Below, piece after piece: positions 1 through 5,452 of a stretch of DNA of 9,648 nt. The translations under genes and the position numbers were made by a program. Source of the DNA: Actinomycetes bacterium (GTDB lineage Bacteria; Actinomycetota; Thermoleophilia; Solirubrobacterales; Solirubrobacteraceae); contig JAEXXR010000028.1 in assembly GCA_023405705.1 (NCBI GenBank), positions 1 through 9,648 of the forward strand, given 5' to 3'. Below the pieces are notes generated by a model that had not been told where the DNA came from, ran no database searches, and was given only the letters and a program-made list of their open reading frames with translations. The first letter of the stretch is position 1. Every line of letters starts with the position of its first letter.

Positions 1-192
1 GTCGAGGCGATCGCGGCGCGGCTGCTCGGCTGGCTGGCGCTGCCGGCGGAGCAGCGCGAGCGCACGCGCGAGGCGCTCGTCGCGACGGTGCGGGAGCGCT
101 GGTCGTGGGAGGGCGTGGCGCGCGGCGTGATCGCCGCCGCGGAGGGCCGGCTCGAAACCCTGGCCCCGCCCGTTCGGACCGATCCGCGGTAG
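1..192 (+). CDS. Probable glycosyltransferase, C-terminal fragment
   Basis: This is an open frame from the first base to a TAG stop at 190-192, giving the last 63 residues of a protein that begins outside the window. The fragment is amphipathic. It contains a stretch reading roughly RERWSWEGVARGVIAAAEGR, which resembles the C-terminal helix of GT-B fold (GT4/GT1-like) glycosyltransferases, where an R-x-R-F/W-S-W-E-x-V-A pattern closes the protein. No catalytic residues are in view, so donor and acceptor sugars cannot be guessed. The frame has strong GC3 bias like its neighbours and normal CGC/CGG arginine codons, unlike the next gene. It ends 40 bases before the cytochrome c lipoprotein and is probably functionally unrelated to the oxidase genes. 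The family call rests on this one C-terminal motif only. Confidence 0.6.
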   Translation, partial: VEAIAARLLGWLALPAEQRERTREALVATVRERWSWEGVARGVIAAAEGRLETLAPPVRTDPR

Positions 193-196
193 GCAC

Positions 197-226
197 TGGA
201 TTCTCGTCCCGCGCCTCGGATAGGGT
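197..226 (+). promoter_or_regulatory. Candidate promoter giving a leaderless transcript
   Basis: A -10-like hexamer TAGGGT lies at 221-226, with a weak -35-like TGGATT at 197-202 and an 18-base spacer. Transcription starting about seven bases past the -10 would begin at the ATG at 233. No Shine-Dalgarno sequence precedes that ATG, which fits leaderless translation, a common arrangement in actinobacteria. The -10 region (TAGGGTCGG) resembles the one proposed upstream of ctaC (TAGGATCGG). Judged by eye only. Confidence 0.4.
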
Positions 227-232
227 CGGCCG

Positions 233-961
233 ATGAGGATGAGCCGACGAGGAACACTCGTCGCCGCAGCCGCTGCCTCGGCGCTGGTCGTCGGGCTCGC
301 CGGCTGCGGAGGTGACGAGCTCAAGGAGTCGCGCGCGGACGTCGTCCACGGCAAGCAGCTGTTCGTCGAGAGATGCGGCGCCTGCCACACGCTCGCCCGC
401 GCGGGCACGAGAGGAACGGCCGGACCCGATCTCGACGTCGCGTTCGCGCAGTCGCTGTCCGAGGGCTTCGGCCGCGACACCGTGAGAGGTGTCGTGCACG
501 AGCAGATCCTCTATCCGAACGCGCAGATGCCGGCGAAGATCGTCACCGGCCAGAGCGCCAAGGACGTCGCCGCCTACGTGGGGATGGCCGTGGCGAACCC
601 GGGCGAGGACGAGGGCGCGCTCGCCTCAGCCGTCAGAAGAACCGAGCAGAGAACGGCGGCGGCCGAGAACGGCAGACTGTCGATCCCGGCCGACCCGAGC
701 GGTCAGCTCGCCTACACCGTCAGCGCGGCGACCGCCCCGGCCGGCGCGCTCGAGATCGACTCGCTCAACGAGTCGACGGTGCCGCACGACATCGCGCTGC
801 AGGAGGGCACCGACGGCGCCGACCTCGGCAAGGGCGAGACGGTCTCCGGCGGCGGCGTGTCGAGAATCTCGGTCGACGTGAGACCGGGCGAGTACACCTT
901 CTACTGCACGCTGCCCGGCCATCGCGAGGGCGGCATGGAAGGCAGACTCACCGTCAGATGA
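233..961 (+). CDS. Cytochrome c-cupredoxin fusion lipoprotein
   Basis: The product has 242 residues. A twin-Arg-containing basic start and hydrophobic stretch end in the lipobox LAGC (Cys25), so the mature protein is probably lipid-anchored outside the membrane. Residues about 36-118 form a class I cytochrome c domain with the heme motif CGACH at 48-52 and a likely axial Met99 in the sequence AQMP. Residues about 150-242 form a plastocyanin-like cupredoxin domain with a complete type 1 copper set: His185, Cys225, His230 and Met235. The likely role is a membrane-tethered electron carrier passing electrons to the cytochrome c domain of CtaC, to which its heme domain is clearly related. It converges with the caa3 operon rather than belonging to it. 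The start is chosen for its signal sequence; the in-frame ATG at 239 is an alternative. Arginine is mostly AGA (11 of 18 by eye), odd for this GC content. Domain calls are firm; the electron acceptor is inferred. Confidence 0.9.
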   Translation: MRMSRRGTLVAAAAASALVVGLAGCGGDELKESRADVVHGKQLFVERCGACHTLARAGTRGTAGPDLDVAFAQSLSEGFGRDTVRGVVHEQILYPNAQMPAKIVTGQSAKDVAAYVGMAVANPGEDEGALASAVRRTEQRTAAAENGRLSIPADPSGQLAYTVSAATAPAGALEIDSLNESTVPHDIALQEGTDGADLGKGETVSGGGVSRISVDVRPGEYTFYCTLPGHREGGMEGRLTVR

Positions 962-968
962 CCTGACA

Positions 969-993
969 GCGGCGGCACGGTGCGCGCCGCCGC
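969..993 (+). terminator. Hairpin after the cytochrome c-cupredoxin gene
   Basis: A perfect 8-bp inverted repeat (gcggcggc / gccgccgc) with a 9-base loop starts 8 bases after the stop of the lipoprotein gene. It has no T-run, as is usual for GC-rich actinobacterial terminators. Position and stem strength support the call. Confidence 0.55.
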
Positions 994-1014
994 ACCAACC
1001 TCAGAGCTTCACCC

Positions 1015-1039
1015 CGCGGCCCGCGCTCAGCGGGCCGCG
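1015..1039 (-). terminator. Hairpin at the end of ctaG; stop codon in the loop
   Basis: A perfect 10-bp stem (cgcggcccgc / gcgggccgcg) has a 5-base loop at 1025-1029. The ctaG TGA stop occupies 1029-1027, inside that loop. It is placed to end the caa3 operon transcript and, together with the hairpin at 969-993, separates the two convergent genes. There is no U-tract, so rho-independent function is uncertain. Confidence 0.55.
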
Positions 1040-1869
1040 TGCGTTCTGGCCGCGGAGGCCCGCGCCGCGGCAGCCGCCGCGGCCGCCTGGTCGCGATCCT
1101 CCTGCTTGGAGGCGAGCCAGAAGAACCAGCAGAGCGCGGCGAGCATGATGACTATGTCGAGCGTCATCATCATCCCGCCGGCCGTCTGCTGGTCGAAGCG
1201 GGGGTCGAAGCCGAGCGGCCGCTCGGCGCTGCCGTAGACGCCCTCGTAGAGGATCGGCTTGGTGAAGACGAACATCATGCCGAGGAACATCGTCGACATC
1301 CGCGCGGCGAAGACGTAGCCGATCTTCCACAGCTCGCCCGACATCCGCCGCTTCGCCGGCTCCAGGACCGGCCACCACAGCAGCAGGTTGGCGAGCAGGA
1401 AGCTCTCGTGCTGGAGCGCGTGCACGACCGGCTCGCGCACCGCCGCCTCGAACAGGAAGCCGGCGTGCCAGGCGTAGACGACGAAGACGTACAGCGGCAG
1501 CGCGACCAGCGGTCTGCGCAGGAAGCGGAAGATCCGCCGCAGCCACCGCTGTCTGGCGAGCAGCACGAGCGCCGGGCGGGGGAGGTAGAAGAACAGCAGC
1601 GGCGCGCGCAGGCCGGCGAGCAGGAACGGCGCGGCGAGGTCGCCGAGCAGCTGATGCTGCGCCATGTGGGCGCTGAACAGCTGGTCGTCGTAGGCGTCGA
1701 TCGGGCCGTTGAGCGCAACCGTCAGCAGGCCGATCCCGATCCACCAGCAGGCCTGCTGGCCGGCGGAGACGTGCAGGTTGCGGCGCTCGACGATCCGCAG
1801 GGCGCGGACGTACAGCCAGCACGCCAGCACCAGCAGCACGAGCACGATCGGGTCGAACGCCAGCTCCAC
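1027..1869 (-). CDS. ctaG: Cytochrome c oxidase assembly factor CtaG (Caa3_CtaG family)
   Basis: The product has 280 residues and about seven hydrophobic segments. It matches the Caa3_CtaG family by its SAHMAQH motif at 66-72, the W134-H135 pair, conserved histidines at 150 and 154, and a DQQTAGGM block at 226-233. Members of this family are integral membrane proteins needed to build active caa3-type oxidase, probably at the CuB-delivery step; they are unrelated to Cox11, which is also called CtaG. The last 20 residues form an Ala/Arg-rich, probably cytoplasmic tail. The start is GTG with no convincing Shine-Dalgarno. The 39-base gap to the preceding small gene holds an 8-bp inverted repeat (1872-1903) that may shape translation. 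It is the last gene of the operon. The assignment is confident; the detailed copper role is family knowledge. Confidence 0.92.
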   Translation of the reverse strand: MELAFDPIVLVLLVLACWLYVRALRIVERRNLHVSAGQQACWWIGIGLLTVALNGPIDAYDDQLFSAHMAQHQLLGDLAAPFLLAGLRAPLLFFYLPRPALVLLARQRWLRRIFRFLRRPLVALPLYVFVVYAWHAGFLFEAAVREPVVHALQHESFLLANLLLWWPVLEPAKRRMSGELWKIGYVFAARMSTMFLGMMFVFTKPILYEGVYGSAERPLGFDPRFDQQTAGGMMMTLDIVIMLAALCWFFWLASKQEDRDQAAAAAAAARASAARTHAAR

Positions 1870-1871
1870 GA

Positions 1872-1903
1872 CCGAAGCCTAGGCCTCAAGCCGCCGGCTT
1901 CGG
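1872..1903 (-). promoter_or_regulatory. Inverted repeat just upstream of the ctaG start
   Basis: ccgaagcc (1872-1879) and ggcttcgg (1896-1903) form a perfect 8-bp stem around a 16-base loop that itself contains aggcct. The stem ends two bases from the GTG start at 1869, so in mRNA it would cover the ribosome-binding region of ctaG. It could limit translation of the assembly factor or stabilise a processed mRNA end. The function is inferred. Confidence 0.45.
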
Positions 1904-1908
1904 CACGC

Positions 1909-2019
1909 TCACGTCAGCGCACGTGCCAGCAGCACGAGCGCGACGATCGCGACGACGACGAGCAGGACGTAGAGCAGGAAGCGGAACGCCTCCTGCTCTG
2001 AGCGAAGCGGATTGATCAT
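1909..2019 (-). CDS. 36-residue single-helix membrane protein in the caa3 operon
   Basis: This small ORF runs from ATG (2019-2017) to TGA (1911-1909) and encodes 36 residues. It starts 9 bases after the ctaE stop. A good Shine-Dalgarno (GGAGAGG at 2029-2023) overlaps that stop codon, which argues strongly for translation coupled to subunit III. The N-terminus is polar (MINPLRSEQEAF), followed by one hydrophobic helix at about residues 14-32 and a short basic end. The position between subunit III and CtaG suggests a small structural or assembly subunit of the oxidase, as small one-helix subunits are known in other heme-copper oxidases. I do not recognise a named family. The N-terminal NPLRSE motif may prove conserved. 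Existence of the gene is well supported; its role is inferred. Confidence 0.75.
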   Translation of the reverse strand: MINPLRSEQEAFRFLLYVLLVVVAIVALVLLARALT

Positions 2020-2028
2020 CGCCCTCTC

Positions 2029-2655
2029 CTACAACAGGTAGACCGTCGCGTAGACGATCACCCACATCACGTCGACGAAGTGCCAGTAGATCCCCGGGAT
2101 CTCCACGCCGCGGTGCTCCTGCGGCGAGAAATGGCCGCGGAAGGCGCGCGTCGTGACGATCAGGAGGATCAGCAGGCCGAGCGCGACGTGCGCGCCGTGC
2201 AGGCCGGTCAAGCCGTAGAAGACCGACGCCTGCGCGCTGTCGTACGGCGCGAAGCCGACGTGGACGTACTCGTTGATCTGGATGAAGAGGAAGCAGGCGC
2301 CGAGCAGGAAGGTCGTCGCCATCCCCGCCTTGAAGGCCGGCCGGTTCCCCCGCTTGATCGCCTCGAGCGCCCAGTGGAGCGTGATCGAGGACGACAGCAG
2401 GATCGCGGTGTTGACGCCGGCGATCGCCTTCGGAAGCTCGGTCCCCTCCGCCGGCCACGGGTTCCCGTCCACGACCCGGATGAAGAAGTAGGCCGTGAAG
2501 AAGGCCCCGAAGACCATGATCTCGGAGATGATGAACAGCAGCATCCCGAGCATCTGCGGGTCCACGCGGGAGCTCCGGTGCGCCTCCGGCGGGCCGTGAT
2601 GATGGTCGGCCTCGCCGGCGTGGTGCAGCGAAGTGGAGGCGGAGGCGGCTTCCAT
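2029..2655 (-). CDS. ctaE: Cytochrome c oxidase subunit III
   Basis: The product has 208 residues with five hydrophobic segments, the short actinobacterial form lacking the first two helices of the mitochondrial-type subunit. Hallmarks are the SEIMVFGAFFTAYF block (about 43-56), the GLHGAHVALGL helix, the HRGVEIPGIYWHFVDVMWVIVY terminal block ending in the last helix, and a conserved Glu in the first helix. Subunit III stabilises the proton-uptake side of subunit I. The N-terminal 30 residues are His-rich (six His among residues 11-26) and probably cytoplasmic. The ATG overlaps the stop of the upstream stress-protein-like gene by one base (TGATG), with GGAG about 14 bases upstream, so the two are probably translationally coupled. 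The stop overlaps the Shine-Dalgarno of the following 36-residue gene. Confidence 0.95.
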   Translation of the reverse strand: MEAASASTSLHHAGEADHHHGPPEAHRSSRVDPQMLGMLLFIISEIMVFGAFFTAYFFIRVVDGNPWPAEGTELPKAIAGVNTAILLSSSITLHWALEAIKRGNRPAFKAGMATTFLLGACFLFIQINEYVHVGFAPYDSAQASVFYGLTGLHGAHVALGLLILLIVTTRAFRGHFSPQEHRGVEIPGIYWHFVDVMWVIVYATVYLL

Positions 2656-3506
2656 CAGGCGGCCTTCACTCCGGTCGTGGCGGCCTCGTCGGCGGCGACG
2701 TCGACCTCGATGTGGGTGACCGGGGCTGAGGTGATCTTCTGGACCCGGTCGACCAGGTGCGAGCGCATCCAGCGCGAGCGCATCTTCGGCAGGGTCGAGA
2801 TGACGACCTCGTCGACGCGGTAGAACTGGAGCGCGTTCGCGACCGCCGCGAAGGGATCGGGGTCGCCGATGCCGCCGCTGGCCGGTATGCCCTCTCTTCT
2901 GAGCCGCTCGATCAGCATCTGCAGCCGCTCGCGCGCCTGCGCGGTGTGGTGGCCGTGGCCGCCGTCCTGCGGCACGATCACGGTGAACCGGTGGGGCGAC
3001 TCCGCGGCCCGTCTGCGCAGCTCCTCGAACAGCTGCTCGCCTTTGGCCGTCTGGTTGGCGACGATCAGCGTGTGCTTGACGGCCTCTCTGTCGGCCGCGA
3101 GGTCGACGACGACGTGCTGGACCGGCAGGCCGGTCGCGTGCTCGACGCGCTCGATCAGGTCGTGTCGCAGCCAGCCCGAACGGGTCTCGGGATGGGTCGA
3201 GATGATGATCTCGTCGACGCGGTACTCGCGCACGGCGTCGAGCGTGGCGGTGTACGGGTCGGGGTCCATCACGTCGGCCGTCGCCTTGATGTCGTGCTCG
3301 CGCAGCGCGACGAGCGTCGACTCGACGCGGCAGCGGGCCGCGTCGCGGACCGCTTCGTCGTAGATGACGAAGCCGGCCTGCGGCCGGTTCTGCGGCGCGA
3401 TCACGATGAACTCGGCGTCGCCAGCCTCGTGCCGGGCGCGGATCGCCTCGACGAGGTTGGTCCCACCGTGGGTCTCGTTCGCGACCACGAGGACTCTTCT
3501 GGCCAT
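2655..3506 (-). CDS. Tandem universal stress protein-like protein, two repeats
   Basis: The product has 283 residues from the ATG at 3506, preceded at 8-9 bases by GAGGTG overlapping the ctaD stop. A GTG at 3518 is an alternative start. It is soluble, with no signal or membrane segment. Two homologous halves (about 4-135 and 146-268) each begin with a beta-strand (RVLVVANET, HTLIVANQT), carry a strand-loop such as FIVIAPQ or FTVIVPQ, then a DPDP-Y/F-x-A block (81-87 and 215-221), a YRVDE-I/V-I/V-IST strand and a final PV-x-H-V/I-x-VD strand. This is the alpha/beta fold of UspA-like proteins. The glycine-rich ATP motif of classical UspA (G-2x-G-9x-G-S/T) is not evident in either half, so nucleotide binding is doubtful. 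Six of about 30 Arg codons are AGA. Lying between oxidase subunits I and III, overlapping ctaE by one base, it is probably made with the oxidase. Function unknown. Confidence 0.85.
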   Translation of the reverse strand: MARRVLVVANETHGGTNLVEAIRARHEAGDAEFIVIAPQNRPQAGFVIYDEAVRDAARCRVESTLVALREHDIKATADVMDPDPYTATLDAVREYRVDEIIISTHPETRSGWLRHDLIERVEHATGLPVQHVVVDLAADREAVKHTLIVANQTAKGEQLFEELRRRAAESPHRFTVIVPQDGGHGHHTAQARERLQMLIERLRREGIPASGGIGDPDPFAAVANALQFYRVDEVVISTLPKMRSRWMRSHLVDRVQKITSAPVTHIEVDVAADEAATTGVKAA

Positions 3507-3519
3507 GGTGCGCTTCACC

Positions 3520-5436
3520 TCACTCTCTGGATGGTGACGTCGCGACGGAGCCGGCCGTGGTCGGCTTCGCCTCTGCGGGCGATTGGAAGATGCCGTGGAC
3601 GGCGCCGGGCACCCCGTACTCGTACGGGCCGCCGACGACCGTCGGGACGGCGTCGAAGTTGAAGATCGGAGGCGGCGAGGAGACCTGCCACTCGAGCGTC
3701 AGCGAGCGCCAGGGGTTGGCCGCCGCGCGCGGGCCGCCGCGCCAGCTCGCCACCATGTTGTAGAGGAAGACGAGCATGCTCAGGCCGAGCAGGAAGCTGG
3801 CGATCGTGACGAGCACGTTCAGCGTCGTGTACTGCTCGGCGTAGTCGGCGACGCGCCGGGGCATGCCGTCGAGGCCGAGGAGGTGCATCGGCGCGAAGGT
3901 GACGTTGAAGAAGACGAACGTCGCCCAGAAGTGGATCTTGCCGAGCTTCTCGTCGTACATCCGGCCCGTCATCTTCGGGAACCAGTAGTAGATCCCGGCG
4001 AAGATCGTGAAGAGCGAGCCGCCGAACAGCACGTAGTGGATGTGCGCGACGATGAAGTACGTGTCCGACACGTAGATGTCGAACGGGATCATCGACAGCA
4101 TCACGCCGCTGATCCCGCCGAGCGTGAAGGTCGTCAGGAAGCCGAGCGAGAACAGCATCGGCGTGTCGAGGCGCAGGACGCCCCGCCACATCGTCGCCAG
4201 CCACGAGAAGATCTTGATGCCGGTCGGCACGGCGATGATCGCCGTCGTGATCATCATCGGGATGCGGATCCACGACTGCATGCCAGAGACGAACATGTGG
4301 TGGGCCCAGACGGTGAAGCCGAGCACGACGATCGCCAGGAGCGAGAAGGCCATCATCCGGTAGCCGAAGACCGGCTTGCGCGCCTTCACCGAGATGATCT
4401 CGGAGATGATCCCGAAGCCCGGCAGCATCATGATGTAGACCGCCGGGTGCGAGTAGAACCAGAAGACGTGCTGGTACATCAGCACGCTGCCGTCCTTGCC
4501 GGCACCGACGAAGGCGTCGAAGTAGTTGAAGCCGAGCGCCCGGTCGAGCAGCACGAAGAACTGCGAGGCGGCGACGAACGGCGTCGCGATCACGACCAGC
4601 AGCGAGGTCGAGAAGTTCGCCCACACGAGCAGCGGCATGCGGAAGAAGCTCATGCCCGGCGCGCGCATCGTGATGATCGTGACGAGGAAGTTGAGCGCCG
4701 TCGCGATCGAGGAGGCGCCGGCGAACTGGACGCCGATCGTGAAGAAGACCTGGCCCAGCGGCATCTCGGTCGAGAGCGGGGCGTAGGCGGTCCAGCCGCT
4801 GGCGAAGGCGCCGCCGGGCGCGAAGAAGCTCGCGCTCAGCATCACGCCCGCGACGGGGAGCATCCAGAACGACAGCGCGTTCAGGCGCGGGAAGGCCATG
4901 TCCGGCGCGCCGATCATCAGCGGCAGGACGTAGTTGGCGATGCCGGCGAAGACCGGGATCACGAACAGGAAGATCAGCAGCGCCGCGTGGACCGAGAAGA
5001 GGCCGTTGAAGGTCGCCGTGTCGACGAACTGCATGCCCGGCTGGGCCAGCTCCGCGCGCATCAGCATCGCGATCAGGCCGCCGACGAACATGAAGAAGAA
5101 CGAGACGCAGATGTACTGGATGCCGATCACCTTGTGATCGGTGTTGACGCGGAAGTACGCCTTCCAGCTCGTCGCGCCGTGCGAGGAGTGGTCCTCGGGC
5201 CGGGTCGGGCGACCGGACGCGTAGTAGAACCAGTAGTCGAAGCAGCCGAGGCCGACGAGGAAGAAGAGCGGCGCGGCTATCAGCGACACCGTCGTGATCG
5301 CCTCGCCGTCGGCCCAGGCGTCCGGGTAGTGCATCGCGGTGCGGCCGAGGCCGACGAGCACGTACGAGAACGCGACCCCGAGCAGCAGGAACAGCCCTGC
5401 GCGATACCAACCGGGAGCGCGGAGCTTTGCGGTCAT
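3520..5436 (-). CDS. ctaD: caa3 oxidase subunit I, A2 type, with N-terminal two-helix extension
   Basis: The product has 638 residues and is the catalytic subunit that reduces O2 to water and pumps protons. Visible ligands are low-spin heme His150 and His467, heme a3 His465, and CuB His330, His379 and His380, with Tyr334 for the His-Tyr cross-link. K-channel Lys408 (TGIKIF) and D-channel-entry residues Asp179 and Asn186 (GAPDMAFPRLN) are present. Helix VI reads YSHPAVY, so the usual D-channel Glu is Ala332 and the Tyr-Ser pair (328-329) replaces it, which defines A2-type enzymes such as those of Thermus caa3 and Rhodothermus. Residues about 10-75 add two membrane helices before the core, which starts near NTDHKVIG (98-105). 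The C-terminus (SSPPPIFNFD) is typical. GGAGGAG lies 8 bases before the ATG, 16 bases after the ctaC stop. Only one of 23 Arg codons is AGA. Confidence 0.97.
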   Translation of the reverse strand: MTAKLRAPGWYRAGLFLLLGVAFSYVLVGLGRTAMHYPDAWADGEAITTVSLIAAPLFFLVGLGCFDYWFYYASGRPTRPEDHSSHGATSWKAYFRVNTDHKVIGIQYICVSFFFMFVGGLIAMLMRAELAQPGMQFVDTATFNGLFSVHAALLIFLFVIPVFAGIANYVLPLMIGAPDMAFPRLNALSFWMLPVAGVMLSASFFAPGGAFASGWTAYAPLSTEMPLGQVFFTIGVQFAGASSIATALNFLVTIITMRAPGMSFFRMPLLVWANFSTSLLVVIATPFVAASQFFVLLDRALGFNYFDAFVGAGKDGSVLMYQHVFWFYSHPAVYIMMLPGFGIISEIISVKARKPVFGYRMMAFSLLAIVVLGFTVWAHHMFVSGMQSWIRIPMMITTAIIAVPTGIKIFSWLATMWRGVLRLDTPMLFSLGFLTTFTLGGISGVMLSMIPFDIYVSDTYFIVAHIHYVLFGGSLFTIFAGIYYWFPKMTGRMYDEKLGKIHFWATFVFFNVTFAPMHLLGLDGMPRRVADYAEQYTTLNVLVTIASFLLGLSMLVFLYNMVASWRGGPRAAANPWRSLTLEWQVSSPPPIFNFDAVPTVVGGPYEYGVPGAVHGIFQSPAEAKPTTAGSVATSPSRE

Positions 5437-5444
5437 CTGCTGGT

Positions 5445-5451
5445 CTCCTCC
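5445..5451 (-). promoter_or_regulatory. Strong Shine-Dalgarno of ctaD
   Basis: GGAGGAG on the minus strand sits 8 bases before the ctaD ATG, in the 16-base gap after the ctaC stop. It fixes the ctaD start and shows a tight operon junction. The ctaC Shine-Dalgarno (GAGGAG, 6510-6505) has the same spacing. Confidence 0.8.
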
Positions 5452-5452
5452 G

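Noticed and set aside
1886..2458. Minus-strand frame of 190 codons overlapping ctaE and the 36-residue gene
   Set aside because: It is Arg/Ala-rich without a domain. ctaE in another frame on the same strand has all family motifs.
5123..5141. Perfect 8-bp hairpin inside ctaD (ccgatcac / gtgatcgg)
   Set aside because: It encodes the conserved TDHKVIG motif of subunit I, so the symmetry is explained by the protein sequence.
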